A stretch of 64,000 nucleotides of DNA from Pseudomonas frederiksbergensis (GCF_003732705.1 NZ_MOBR01000042.1:62001-126000), one strand, 5' to 3'; shown: positions 52,333 through 61,304, numbered from the stretch's first letter. Translations and numbers: made by a program. The notes: generated from the letters alone by a model not told the origin.

Positions 52333-52638
52333 CTACTTTTTCTTCAGGCAATCACTCATAAAGGTTTTGCGCGCATCCCCCGTGAGGGCTTTGGTTTTGG
52401 CGTCGGCGTTGCAGGTTTTCATTTTCTCTTGCTGCGGGGTCAGAACTTTCGCGTCATTGGCCGCCGGGGCAGCTTTGAGGCATGTGCTCATGAATGTCTT
52501 GCGCTCATCGCCCTTGAGGCTTTTCGCGGTAGCGTCGGCATTGCAGGTGGTCATTTTGTTCTGTTGGGCCGTGGCGGCGAAGCCCTGGGAGCAGAGCAGC
52601 AAGCCGATCATCAACAAAGGGACACGCAACATCTTCAT
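52333..52638 (-). CDS. psiF: PsiF family periplasmic protein
   Basis: The 101-residue protein has a signal peptide (MKMLRVPLLMIGLLLCSQGFA) and two copies of the PsiF motif: MTTCNADATAKSLKGDERKT with FMSTCLK, and MKTCNADAKTKALTGDARKT with FMSDCLK. Each copy has two cysteines. The E. coli family member is phosphate-starvation inducible, but the biochemical role is unknown. It has a good ribosome binding site (GGAGAAAACTCC context). Confidence 0.93.
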   Translation of the reverse strand: MKMLRVPLLMIGLLLCSQGFAATAQQNKMTTCNADATAKSLKGDERKTFMSTCLKAAPAANDAKVLTPQQEKMKTCNADAKTKALTGDARKTFMSDCLKKK

Positions 52639-52710
52639 GGAGTTTTCTCCTTGTTACCGCACCGATGGATGCGGCCTCGTCCTGAAGTGTAGACAAACCC
52701 CGTAACACCT

Positions 52711-53511
52711 TCACCTTGTCTCAAGATGACTGCGTCGATACTGCTCCGGCGTGCACCCGGCCTGGCGCGCAAACATCGCGATAAACGCCGAGCCGGTGCT
52801 GTAGCCCATGTCGAAGGCGATTTCCTGGATGCTGCGCGGACTGTCCAGCGCTTCGATGGCGGCGAGAAAGCGCAGGCGCAAGCGCCATTCGCCGAAACTC
52901 ATGCCCAATTCCCGCACGAACTGCCGGGCCAGGGTGCGCTCGCTGACGTGAATCTGCGCCGCCCAATCTGCCAATGGCCGGTTATCCCCCGGCTCGACCT
53001 GCAAGGCCTCGAGTATCCCGAGCAGCCCCGGACTGCTGGCATAGGGCAGATAACAGGCGTGTTCGGGCGCTTGTTGCAGTTGATCCACCAGCACCTGGGC
53101 CAGGCGCACGTCGGTGTCCTGCTCGGGAATCTTCACGTCCCGGGCAGCGAAGTCTTTGAGGATCGCTTTGAGAATGTCGCTGATGGCCAGGGTGCAAGCC
53201 TGCTGCGGCAAGTCCCGGCACAGCGACGGCGCCAGGCACACCGCGCGGTAGTTGATCGGCTGGTTGCTGTAGAAGCTGTGCTCGGTGTCCGGCGGCACCC
53301 ACACCGCATACTGCGGCGGCGACATGAAGCGGCTGTTGCCGATCTCCATGTGCAACACGCCGTTGGCCGAATACTCCAGCGTGCCCCACGGGTGGCGGTG
53401 GGCCGCGGCGTATTCGTGGGTGTCGAAGTCGGCGTAGCGGAAGTACACCGGGGCCGGGAGTTCGCTGAAATCCAGCAGATCGATGTGTTTACTGCTCATG
53501 CTGTCCGTCAT
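52711..53511 (-). CDS. AraC-type transcriptional regulator
   Basis: The 266-residue regulator has an N-terminal cupin sensing domain with HRHPWGTLEYSANGVLH near residue 40 and a C-terminal AraC DNA-binding domain. The first helix-turn-helix is IHVSERTLARQFVRELG; the second is SIQEIAFDMGYSTGSAFIAMF. ATG at 53511 is used; 53499 is an alternative. It is divergent from the EamA exporter gene with an 86-base gap, so it most likely controls that gene in response to the exported compound or a related signal. Confidence 0.92.
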   Translation of the reverse strand: MTDSMSSKHIDLLDFSELPAPVYFRYADFDTHEYAAAHRHPWGTLEYSANGVLHMEIGNSRFMSPPQYAVWVPPDTEHSFYSNQPINYRAVCLAPSLCRDLPQQACTLAISDILKAILKDFAARDVKIPEQDTDVRLAQVLVDQLQQAPEHACYLPYASSPGLLGILEALQVEPGDNRPLADWAAQIHVSERTLARQFVRELGMSFGEWRLRLRFLAAIEALDSPRSIQEIAFDMGYSTGSAFIAMFARQAGCTPEQYRRSHLETR

Positions 53512-53597
53512 CAAGGGCCGATTGTCTGGATCGGAGTATAGGCTTGCATCCAGACAAGCGGATAATTGCGCCTCATCAACGTTCTGGTTTCTCTCCC

Positions 53598-54485
53598 ATG
53601 CAATATGCGTTTCCCCTGCTGGCCATTTTTATCTGGGCCGGCAATACCGTGATCACCAAGATGTCGGCCGGCGCGATTTTCCCCGCCGAGATCGGTTTCT
53701 ATCGCTGGCTGCTCGCCGGGATTTTGTTCACGCCGTTCATGCTTAAACCGGTGATCGCCCACTGGCCGATGATCCGCCCGAACCTGGGCAAGATTTTCAT
53801 CCTCGGCGTGCTCGGCATGGCGGTTTATCAGAGCCTGGCCTACTTCGCCGCAAGCCTGACCACGGCCACCAACATGGGCATCATCCTGTCGTTGATGCCG
53901 CTGATGTCCCTGGCGATGGCGATTATCAGCCTCGGCCAACGCCTGACTGCCGGTGCGCTGGCCGGTGCGGTGCTGTCCTTCGCCGGTGTTTTGGTGGTGG
54001 TGTCGTCCGGCAGCCTCGGCGCATTGCTGGAACAGGGGGTGAACCTGGGCGACGCGATGATGCTGATCGCGACCCTGGCCTATGCGATCTACAGCACGCT
54101 GCTGAAGAAATGGCAGTTGCGCCTGCCGCCGTTGGTGTTGCTGTATATGCAAGTGTGGGTGGCGGTGGCTGTGCTGTTTCCGCTGTTTGCGGTTTCAGCG
54201 AAAACCGGCCTGACCCAGCAGAACATTCCGCTGGTGCTCTACGCCTGCCTGCTGGCCTCGATGATTGCGCCGCTGGCGTGGATGCAAGCCGTGGTGCGCC
54301 TGGGGCCGAGCCGGACCACGCTGTTTTTCAATCTGCTGCCGGTGATTACCGCGTTGATTGCGGCGGTGGTGCTGCATGAGCAGTTGGCGATGTATCACCT
54401 GGTGGGCGGGATGTTGACGTTGGGTGGGGTGATTCTTTCGGAGCGTTGGACCACGGTGCTGGGCCGTAAAATCGTCGTCGTTTGA
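53598..54485 (+). CDS. EamA/DMT-family transporter
   Basis: The 295-residue protein has ten hydrophobic helices and two EamA repeats; the first starts YAFPLLAIFIWAGNTVITKMS, and the second repeat contains APLAWMQAVVRLGPSRTTLF. Members export metabolites or amino acids. The upstream ATG at 53544 is less likely. The AraC-type gene on the other strand suggests induced efflux. Confidence 0.9.
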   Translation: MQYAFPLLAIFIWAGNTVITKMSAGAIFPAEIGFYRWLLAGILFTPFMLKPVIAHWPMIRPNLGKIFILGVLGMAVYQSLAYFAASLTTATNMGIILSLMPLMSLAMAIISLGQRLTAGALAGAVLSFAGVLVVVSSGSLGALLEQGVNLGDAMMLIATLAYAIYSTLLKKWQLRLPPLVLLYMQVWVAVAVLFPLFAVSAKTGLTQQNIPLVLYACLLASMIAPLAWMQAVVRLGPSRTTLFFNLLPVITALIAAVVLHEQLAMYHLVGGMLTLGGVILSERWTTVLGRKIVVV

Positions 54486-54493
54486 TCTATCGC

Positions 54494-54562
54494 CATCGCG
54501 GGCAAGCCTTGCTCCTACAAAGGATCGACGTGAACCTGTAGGAGCAAGGCTTGCCCGCGATG
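54494..54562. repeat. REP pair after the EamA gene
   Basis: Inverted copies of CGGGCAAGCCTTGCTCCTAC lie between the convergent EamA and lipase genes. Confidence 0.85.
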
Positions 54563-54576
54563 AACGATGACGCGGG

Positions 54577-55467
54577 CTAAACCCCGGCGGCTTTCAACCG
54601 CGCCGCATGCTCGGTAAACAACCGCACCGGCTCCGCGCCCTTCCCCACCAGCCCCAGCGATTGGTTGACGATATCGAAGTGATCCATCGGGTATTCATCG
54701 CCAATCACCGTCCCCAAGTGCGAGCTGTAACGCCCGACCATCCCGTCGCAATGCCCCTTTTCCCGCACGAAGGTCGTGGCGAATAACCGGCAAAACCGAT
54801 TGGTCCCGTCGAACAAATTGCCGCCGCGATCAGTCTTGCCGGGCTGTAAAGTCCCGGACCAGGAGTAATAACGCACACCGTTGACCTCCTCCGGCCCCTG
54901 CCCGCCCCAGGTTTCAGGCAAACCCTGTGGATATTGCTGGTTGAACAGCGCCACGCCTGCGCTGGTCAAGGATTCATGGGACGCATGGATATCCACCGGC
55001 AATTTCGGCCCGCGGTAGCCGGTTTCCATCAGGCTCATCAACGCGCCAATGATTCGCAGCAAAACCGCGAGCAAACGTCCCTTGGCACTGTCTGCCGGAT
55101 AGTGTTTGTGCAGGTAATCCGCCAGTTCCGAACCATGATTGGGCCCGGCCACTGAAGTGACCGACGCCACCCGATCCGGGCGTTTGGCAGCGGCATAACG
55201 GGCGGTCAACGAGCCCTGGCTGTGGCCGATCAGGTTGACCTTCTCGGCACCGGTTTCCCGCAGGATCTCATCAATGCGCGCCAGCAACTGCTCACCACGC
55301 ACTTCGGTGGAATTGAGCGGCGACACCTGCACCGCGAACACCACCGCCCCGCCCCGGCGCAATGCCGAGATGATCCCGTACCAGTAGGGATAAAGCAGCA
55401 AGCGGATAAACCCGAGCATTCCCGGGACCAGCACCAACGGGTAACGCGTGGCGGAACCTTGCGACAT
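54577..55467 (-). CDS. Triacylglycerol lipase, alpha/beta hydrolase
   Basis: The 296-residue enzyme has the Pseudomonas family I lipase layout: an N-terminal PLVLVPGMLGF oxyanion segment, the nucleophile elbow GHSQGS with Ser83, and C-terminal CDGMVGRYSSHLG and MDHFDIVNQ stretches that supply the Asp and His. It has two cysteines (FCRLF and GHCDG) that could form the family disulfide. No clear signal peptide is visible at the ATG at 55467, so export may use another route, or the protein may stay inside. No foldase gene adjoins it. Confidence 0.88.
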   Translation of the reverse strand: MSQGSATRYPLVLVPGMLGFIRLLLYPYWYGIISALRRGGAVVFAVQVSPLNSTEVRGEQLLARIDEILRETGAEKVNLIGHSQGSLTARYAAAKRPDRVASVTSVAGPNHGSELADYLHKHYPADSAKGRLLAVLLRIIGALMSLMETGYRGPKLPVDIHASHESLTSAGVALFNQQYPQGLPETWGGQGPEEVNGVRYYSWSGTLQPGKTDRGGNLFDGTNRFCRLFATTFVREKGHCDGMVGRYSSHLGTVIGDEYPMDHFDIVNQSLGLVGKGAEPVRLFTEHAARLKAAGV

Positions 55468-55564
55468 GGGCGGACATCCTTGTGATCTGTGGGGTGACGC
55501 AAGGCGGGATGCAAGACATCAGCCAAGCATCGCCAGCGAAGATGACGAGTCTATGACAACCGCG

Positions 55565-55870
55565 TTACTTCAGCCCCACCACCCCCGCCACGATCAACCC
55601 CACCGAGACCAGTTTCAGCGCCGTCAGGCTTTCGCCCAATAGCGCAAAGCCGAGAAACACCGTGCCCAACGACCCGATGGCGGTCCAGATCGGGTAGGCG
55701 ATGCTCACCGGCAACTCGCGCATGGCCAGGGTCAGGAAGTAAATTCCGCCGATCGCCGCCACGACCGTGATCACCGACGGCCAAAGCCGGGTAAAGCCTT
55801 CGGCGTATTTCATGCCCATGGCGAAGGTGACTTCGAACCCGGCGGCGATCAGCAAGAACAGCCAAGCCAT
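55565..55870 (-). CDS. SMR-family transporter (SugE/Gdx-like)
   Basis: The 101-residue protein has four helices, and the small multidrug resistance pattern LPVSIAYPIWTAIGSLGTVFLG near residue 53. The key glutamate is in LLIAAGFEVTFAMGMKYA (Glu13). SMR members export cationic drugs or guanidinium. It starts immediately after the azoreductase stop codon, so the two genes are cotranscribed. Confidence 0.9.
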   Translation of the reverse strand: MAWLFLLIAAGFEVTFAMGMKYAEGFTRLWPSVITVVAAIGGIYFLTLAMRELPVSIAYPIWTAIGSLGTVFLGFALLGESLTALKLVSVGLIVAGVVGLK

Positions 55871-56509
55871 TTAGAACTCCCTTGCCAGCGCCAACAGACG
55901 CTCTTCGGCTTCGGCAACGGAAATCTGGAACGTCCGCTCGGCCGACTCTTCACCCTCGGCGGCGACCACCGTGATGTCGGTGATGCCGATGAAACCCAGC
56001 GCCGTGCGCAGCAACGTATCGGCATGATTGAGCGATTCCAGCTCACCGCCCGGCCCGAAACCGAACCCGCCGCGACTGGTGACGATCAACGCTTTTTTTC
56101 CCTGCACCAGCGGCGCGTACTGCGCTACGCCATTGTCCAGGGTGTGATTGAAGGTCAGCCCGAGCCGCACAATCTGATCGATCCAGGCCTTGAGGCCGCT
56201 GGGTACGCTGAAGTTGTGCATCGGCGTGGAGATCACCAGCAGATCGTGGCCGAGCAATTCACCCACCAGTTCATCGCTGAACGCCAGATCGGCCTGCATC
56301 GACAACGGCCGGGCATCGGGCTCGGGGTAAAACGCCGCCGCCACGAAGGCTTCGTTGACCGGTGGAATCAACGCTCGCCCGGTTTCGCGACGGGTCAACC
56401 GCGACTGCGGATGACGCGCTTGCCATGCCGCCAAAAACACCTCGGCCAGCCGCCGGGAGTGGGAACGCTCGCCACGGGGACTGGCGTGAATCGCAAGAAC
56501 TGTGCTCAT
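55871..56509 (-). CDS. azoR: FMN-dependent NADH azoreductase
   Basis: The 212-residue flavodoxin-fold enzyme reduces azo dyes and quinones with NADH. Family marks are VLAIHASPRGERSHSRRL, DLLVISTPMHNFSVPSGLKAWIDQIVR, and the FMN-binding ALIVTSRGGFGFGPG. The ATG at 56509 follows AGGAGATTCAG; an upstream ATG at 56620 is not used. A LysR gene starts 120 bases away on the other strand, which probably controls this and the SMR gene. Confidence 0.93.
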   Translation of the reverse strand: MSTVLAIHASPRGERSHSRRLAEVFLAAWQARHPQSRLTRRETGRALIPPVNEAFVAAAFYPEPDARPLSMQADLAFSDELVGELLGHDLLVISTPMHNFSVPSGLKAWIDQIVRLGLTFNHTLDNGVAQYAPLVQGKKALIVTSRGGFGFGPGGELESLNHADTLLRTALGFIGITDITVVAAEGEESAERTFQISVAEAEERLLALAREF

Positions 56510-56629
56510 CTGAATCTCCTGAAGGACTACACTCAACCACGTGTGGCTTGCAGCTTGAAGCTGGCAGCTGCCCTTCTTCAAATGAACAAAAGTCAGTCGG
56601 GATGAATCCATTTCATCCATGGAGTTCCA

Positions 56630-57565
56630 ATGTTTGCCTCACTGCCGCTGACCGCCCTGCGCGCCTTCGAATCCGCCTCGCGCTTGCTGAGCTTCAAGGC
56701 CGCCGCCGAAGAACTGTCGGTAACGCCCACCGCGATTTCCCATCAGATCCGCTCGCTGGAGAGTTGGCTCGGCATCGCGTTGTTCGAGAGGCTGCCACGC
56801 CAAGTGCGCCTCACCGATAGCGGCGAACGGTTGTTCCTGAGCCTCCACGGCGCTTTGCTCGACGTGGCCCAGAGCGTCGACACCCTGCGCCCACAGCGCA
56901 GCGGCGCAAGCTTGACGCTCTCCACCACGGCAGCCTTCGCTGCGTTGTGGTTGGTGCCGCGCCTGGGGCGTTTCTATGCCCGGCATCCGACCATCAGCCT
57001 GCGGCTCGATACCCATTGCGAAGTCATCGATTTGCATCAGGACGCCAGCGTCGATCTGGTGCTGCGCTACAGCCTCGACGACTACCCGAACCTGTATGGG
57101 TTGTGCCTGTTCGACGAATCCTTCGGCGTTTATGGCTCACCCGAACAGGTCGCATTGGCGGCCAGTCGAGTGCCCACGCTGATCAGCGTGCGCTGGCACA
57201 ACTCCAAGCTGTACGCCCACGGCTGGGAGGCCTGGTGCGCCCGGTCAGGTGAAACCTGGCTGGTCGAGCAACCGGCGGTGCGCGAATACGATGAGGAGCA
57301 TTACGCCTTGCAAGCGGCGATTGCCGGCCAAGGGTTGGTGTTGGCGAGCAATATTCTGGTGTCCGAGAGCGTGGCCAGTGGTTTGCTGGTGCCATACAAG
57401 GGTGAGGTTCAGGTGGATGGCGCCGGGTATGCCGCATTGTGCGTGCCGGGGCGTGAACGGCATCCGCCGGTGCGGGCGTTTTTTGCGTGGTTGCAGGAAG
57501 AAGCCGCGCTGTCAGGGCTATTGCCAAGATCGCAAGCCTCTACAGGACAACGTATCCCCCTGTAG
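56630..57565 (+). CDS. LysR-type transcriptional regulator
   Basis: The 311-residue regulator has an N-terminal winged helix (LRAFESASRLLSFKAAAEEL, then VTPTAISHQIRSLES) and a LysR substrate-binding domain of the GcvA type (VSVDLVLRYSLDDYPN). It is divergent from azoR and likely its activator. The last dozen codons (RSQASTGQRIPL) lie inside a repeat, and the stop codon falls in the middle of it. The natural end may have been lost. Confidence 0.92.
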   Translation: MFASLPLTALRAFESASRLLSFKAAAEELSVTPTAISHQIRSLESWLGIALFERLPRQVRLTDSGERLFLSLHGALLDVAQSVDTLRPQRSGASLTLSTTAAFAALWLVPRLGRFYARHPTISLRLDTHCEVIDLHQDASVDLVLRYSLDDYPNLYGLCLFDESFGVYGSPEQVALAASRVPTLISVRWHNSKLYAHGWEAWCARSGETWLVEQPAVREYDEEHYALQAAIAGQGLVLASNILVSESVASGLLVPYKGEVQVDGAGYAALCVPGRERHPPVRAFFAWLQEEAALSGLLPRSQASTGQRIPL

Positions 57566-57590
57566 GCGCTGGCGCAGACTGCGATCTTTT
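57526..57590 (+). terminator. Repeat hairpin ending the LysR gene
   Basis: AAGATCGCA and TGCGATCTT form outer arms, and CTACAGG and CCTGTAG inner arms, followed by TTTT. It is also a copy of a Pseudomonas REP type ending GACTGCGATCTTTT. It overlaps the 3' end of the LysR gene. Confidence 0.6.
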
Positions 57591-57700
57591 GCGTTCGTCA
57601 AATACATCAAACTTTTTGAGTCGCTCATTACTCACACCTTAAGTAGCGATCACGTCCCTAGAGGCGTGACGTCAACCGGATTAGCCTCCAGGAGATCGAG

Positions 57701-58231
57701 ATGAGCGACATGCATTTGTCTGATGTAACCACCCTGCGTGAGCGGGCCCGCAAGAACGTCGAAAACGGTGCCGTGACCGAAAGCTACAGCGCCGATCGCG
57801 AAGAAGTGCTGCGCCTGCTCAACGAATCGCTGGCCACTGAGTTGGTCTGCGTGTTGCGCTACAAGCGTCACTACTTCATGGCCAACGGCCTCAAGGCCCA
57901 CGTGGCCGCCGACGAATTCCTCGAACACGCGACCCAGGAAGCCGAACACGCCGACCGTCTGGCCGAGCGCATCGTGCAATTGGGCGGCGAGCCGGAATTC
58001 AACCCCGACCTGCTGTCGAAAAATTCCCACGCCCAATACGTGGCCGGGAATAACCTCAAGGAGATGGTCTACGAAGACCTGGTCGCCGAGCGGATCGCCA
58101 TCGACAGCTACCGCGAGATCATTCAGTACATCGGCGAAAAAGACCCGACCACCCGGCGCATCTTCGAAGACATCCTGGCCCAGGAAGAAGAGCATGCGGA
58201 TGACATGGCCGACATCCTGAAAGACCTCTAA
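57701..58231 (+). CDS. Ferritin-like (bacterioferritin/DPS-like) protein
   Basis: The 176-residue four-helix protein has a diiron ligand pattern: ESLATELVCVLRYKRHYF near residue 43, EFLEHATQEAEHADRLAERI near residue 75, ED LVAERIAIDSY near residue 125 and LAQEEEHADDMADIL near residue 155. It differs from BfrA/BfrB in having a cysteine in the first helix, a trait of DPS-like proteins. It probably stores iron or protects from peroxide. The ATG follows an AGGAG-type ribosome binding site. A homologue at this place in P. aeruginosa was labelled probable bacterioferritin, as I recall. Confidence 0.85.
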   Translation: MSDMHLSDVTTLRERARKNVENGAVTESYSADREEVLRLLNESLATELVCVLRYKRHYFMANGLKAHVAADEFLEHATQEAEHADRLAERIVQLGGEPEFNPDLLSKNSHAQYVAGNNLKEMVYEDLVAERIAIDSYREIIQYIGEKDPTTRRIFEDILAQEEEHADDMADILKDL

Positions 58232-58236
58232 CCCCT

Positions 58237-58346
58237 GATCGTTCCCACGCTCCGCGTGGGAATGCAGCCTGGGACGCTCTGCGTCCCATCAGAACCGAAC
58301 GCAGAGCGTCCGTTGAGGCATTCCCACGCAGAGCGTGGGAACGATC
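58237..58346. repeat. Palindromic GATCGTTCCCACGC repeat, copy 4
   Basis: A 110-bp palindrome of the family at 30796, 34375 and 50389, between the ferritin-like gene and the convergent AsmA-type gene. Confidence 0.85.
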
Positions 58347-58364
58347 TTGATAGACGCCACACAT

Positions 58365-60440
58365 TTATTTGGTGGGCTTGACGGTGACAGGCGCCTTGCC
58401 CGCCCTCATCTGCTCCAACAACGGCGCACACTGGTTCGGCTCGCCACCACTCGGTGCTACCAGCGCCAGCAAACCCGCCGCCGGCGCGGCAATCACGCCC
58501 AACGCCACCATTCCGGCGCCGCGCAGCAACAGCGGCACGGCTTTCACGCCGGCATCCGGCTTGATGAACTTGCCTCGCACATACAGCGGCGAACGCAACG
58601 AAATCAAACGCCAGCCCTTGGATTCCGGAGTAACCGTCAAATCCAACTGTTCGGTCGCCATGTTCGCCGTGCCATCGATGTAGATAATTGCGTTCTCGGT
58701 ATCGAAGACGAACAACTGCGTGGTCGCCAGGCCAGTCTTGATGTCGAAGTCCGCCGCCGCGCAGTTGATCTTCACTTCCTTGTCGCCAAAGATCTTGCCG
58801 ACCACATAGTTGCCGACGTTAAGCCCCGCCAGCTCCATCAACTCGCGGCTGATGGCGCCGTCGTTGATCAGCATTTTCAGCTTGCCGTTGGAACTGCCCA
58901 ACAACTTGGCCACCGAGTTGCCGCGACCGGCAATATCAGCATCGCCGTTCAATTCGCCGAAACTGGTTTTCATCGGTTCGAAAGTCGGGAACAACTGCTT
59001 GAGCTTGAATCCGCGAGCGGTGAGCTTCGCCTGGCCTTCCAACGGTTCGGTGCGGCCATTGAGGCGAATCTGTGCATCGAGCTTGCCGCCGGCCACGCCG
59101 AAACGCAGGGGCTCCAGGCTGAGCACGCCGTCGGTCAGCACCAGGTGCGTATAGAGGTCGGTGAACGGCAGTTTTTCGCTGTGGACGATGCGCTTGCCGG
59201 TGAATTCGACATCGGCGTCCATATCCCGCCAGCGCTCGGTCTTGAATTCCTCGACCGGCAACACTTTGTCCGACGGCTGCTTGCTTTCACCGCCACGGGC
59301 CTTTTGCTTGGCGTTGGAGTCGGCGCCGATCAGCGGCGCGAGGTCGGCGAACAGCAATTGATTGGAAACCAGCGAACCGCTGAGTTTCGGCCGTGGCTGA
59401 CTGGCGACATACGCCAGGTCGCCATGAATGTCGCTGTCACCGATCTTGCCGTTGAAGCCTTCATAACGGAACTGCGCGCCGGCCGCGTCATGCAGTTTGG
59501 CGGTCAAGTGACCGTCGGTGGCATAGGGCGGCGAGTCTGGCAGGGTGACGCCGGTCAGCGGATACAAATTAGCCAGGCTGCTGCCGGCCAGTTTCAGGCG
59601 CAGGTCCAACGCGCCGAGGTTCAGCGGATCGGTCAGGGTGCCCGCCAGCTCGACGCTGGTGTCGGCAATCTTGACCTGGGCCTGCAGCGGAAACGGCTTG
59701 GCCGCGTCCTGCAAGGCCAACAGGCCGCCGATCTTGCCTTCGCCGGCGAGTTTCTGCTCGTGGTACTGGCCTTTGACTTTGATTGCGAACGCGTAGTCCT
59801 GAGGTGCGCCGCCCTTCTCGACCGCGGTTTTCGCCGCTTTGTCGCCGACGATGTCGCTGAACGGAATCGGTTTGCCCAACGGATCGATCAACAGGTCGAG
59901 CTGGGTTTTCAGGCTCTGGTCATCGAGGGTGACGTGGCCCTTGTCGAAGCCGATGGCGCCGATGTCCACCACCCAACTTGAGGGTTCGGCGTTCGGGTCC
60001 TTGGGGTCGAACTTGAACGTCCAGTTCGCGCGGCCGTCGGCCAGGCGCTGGAGGTCGGCGTTCGGTTCGGTCAGGTCAATGCGCGGAATCACCACCCGTT
60101 GCGCCAACAGGGCCAGGGGCGAGATGCGCAACTCGACGCGTTTGAGGGTGACCATTTGCGGCTTCTTCAACCAGTCAGGGTTGCCCAGGCTCAAATCCTC
60201 CGCCACCACGTGCGGCCACGGCACCCAGGCCCGCCAGCCGCCCTCGTCGGGCTCGCGCTGCCAGACCACCGCGAGGTTGCCATTAATGGCAAACGGGCGA
60301 TGCAGTTCTTCGGAGACTTTGGCGTTGAGGGGCGGTTTGATCCGGTTCCAATCGAAGAACACGATGATCAGCACCAGTACCGCTAGCAGGACAACAAGGG
60401 TGGTGAGGGTCCAGCTGATTATTTTTGCAGTGCGCGTCAT
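58365..60440 (-). CDS. AsmA family protein
   Basis: The 691-residue protein has one N-terminal membrane helix (IISWTLTTLVVLLAVLVLII) and a long periplasmic part of AsmA type. The N-terminal stretch FDWNRIKPPLNAKVSEELHRPFAINGNL and the beta-rich repeats, with a C-terminal LDLTVTPESKGWRLISLRSPLYV stretch, are family marks. AsmA-like proteins bridge the periplasm and help lipid transport to the outer membrane. The ATG at 60440 follows CAGGAG; upstream frame to 60485 is not used. Confidence 0.9.
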   Translation of the reverse strand: MTRTAKIISWTLTTLVVLLAVLVLIIVFFDWNRIKPPLNAKVSEELHRPFAINGNLAVVWQREPDEGGWRAWVPWPHVVAEDLSLGNPDWLKKPQMVTLKRVELRISPLALLAQRVVIPRIDLTEPNADLQRLADGRANWTFKFDPKDPNAEPSSWVVDIGAIGFDKGHVTLDDQSLKTQLDLLIDPLGKPIPFSDIVGDKAAKTAVEKGGAPQDYAFAIKVKGQYHEQKLAGEGKIGGLLALQDAAKPFPLQAQVKIADTSVELAGTLTDPLNLGALDLRLKLAGSSLANLYPLTGVTLPDSPPYATDGHLTAKLHDAAGAQFRYEGFNGKIGDSDIHGDLAYVASQPRPKLSGSLVSNQLLFADLAPLIGADSNAKQKARGGESKQPSDKVLPVEEFKTERWRDMDADVEFTGKRIVHSEKLPFTDLYTHLVLTDGVLSLEPLRFGVAGGKLDAQIRLNGRTEPLEGQAKLTARGFKLKQLFPTFEPMKTSFGELNGDADIAGRGNSVAKLLGSSNGKLKMLINDGAISRELMELAGLNVGNYVVGKIFGDKEVKINCAAADFDIKTGLATTQLFVFDTENAIIYIDGTANMATEQLDLTVTPESKGWRLISLRSPLYVRGKFIKPDAGVKAVPLLLRGAGMVALGVIAAPAAGLLALVAPSGGEPNQCAPLLEQMRAGKAPVTVKPTK

Positions 60441-60828
60441 TGCACAGGGCTCCTGAATACGACTGAGCGCCTGACTGCGACGCACGTTTTTGAAACGTTA
60501 GGCCAGAACCGGCCTGCCATGAAAGCTACGACTGGAAAACGGCTCGCAGGTTTAACCGAAAGTGCCGTTAACGCTCAAATAATCGGCCGGCGACACAGTG
60601 CGCCCGCTTCAAGCGTTACCGGACCCGCACTTTTGTGCGGCACGAATGGGTCGAAAATACCCACCTCGGTGCAAAACCGTCCGCCGGAAACGCCCGTTCT
60701 AGAGCCTCTGCGGTAAACAATCAATTCTGTTGATTATTACCATTGCGTTTATGAACTTTTATATCGACTTATCGAGAGTAGCATTGCCCTCGTACCCACT
60801 TTATCGCCCTCCCAAGGAGCAACCCATC
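60441..60828. other. Intergenic region between the AsmA gene and the repeat protein gene
   Basis: No gene is visible. A small CCGCAC-TTTT-GTGCGG hairpin lies at 60625-60640 and an AATCAA-TTCTG-TTGATT inverted repeat at 60719-60735. The latter is close to the AT-rich part likely to hold the promoter of the following gene. The roles of both are unknown. Confidence 0.4.
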
Positions 60829-61257
60829 ATGAAACGCCAATTACTGCTTAGCCTGACCCTCTCGATGCTAGCCAGCACCGCTTTTGCTCTGCCAGCCGCT
60901 GATCAGGCCACACCGCAAGTTAAGGACAGCCACTCGGTATTCAGCCAAACCGTTGCAGCCGATGGTTCGGTTCGTACTCCACAGGGTCAAACCCTTGCCG
61001 AAGGTGGTAATGATCGCCTGAAAGAAAAAGGTTTGATCACCCAAGACGGCTACGACAAAACCCCACAAGGCCAAACCCTTGCTGCTGACGGTTCTGATCG
61101 CACCCCACAAGGCCAAACCCTCGCTGCTGATGGTTCGGACCGCACCCCACAAGGCCAAACCCTCGCTGCTGATGGTTCGGACCGCACCCCACAAGGCCAA
61201 ACCCTTGCTGAAGGTGGTGGTGACCGTGTAATCGAACGCAACAGCGCTGTGAGCTGA
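60829..61257 (+). CDS. Secreted repeat protein with TPQGQTLAADGSDR units
   Basis: The 142-residue product has a signal peptide (MKRQLLLSLTLSMLASTAFA). Its 120-residue mature part is dominated by a 14-residue repeat, TPQGQTLAADGSDR, encoded by exact 42-bp units at 61060, 61102, 61144 and 61186, plus a diverged copy from about residue 50. Similar Pseudomonas proteins are sometimes labelled phage infection protein, a label I recall but cannot verify. There are no Cys residues; the mature protein is polar and likely unfolded. ATG at 60829 follows AAGGAG. A strong terminator follows. Confidence 0.85.
   Translation: MKRQLLLSLTLSMLASTAFALPAADQATPQVKDSHSVFSQTVAADGSVRTPQGQTLAEGGNDRLKEKGLITQDGYDKTPQGQTLAADGSDRTPQGQTLAADGSDRTPQGQTLAADGSDRTPQGQTLAEGGGDRVIERNSAVS
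61060..61227 (+). repeat. Four 42-bp tandem coding repeats
   Basis: Four units of 42 bp, starting ACCCCACAAGGCC, encode the 14-residue repeats of the secreted protein. They are nearly identical in DNA sequence, so copy number may vary between strains. Confidence 0.9.
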
Positions 61258-61273
61258 GCCCATGGCGGCCCTG

Positions 61274-61304
61274 AAAAAAAGCCCAATCCCCGGATTGGGC
61301 TTTT
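61274..61304 (+). terminator. Rho-independent terminator after the repeat protein
   Basis: AAAAGCCCAATCC pairs with GGATTGGGCTTTT, giving a stem followed by T residues. Confidence 0.9.

Noticed and set aside
58335..59981. Long plus-strand open frame opposite the AsmA-type gene
   Set aside because: The minus-strand frame has a membrane helix and AsmA features; the plus-strand frame has only low-complexity composition.
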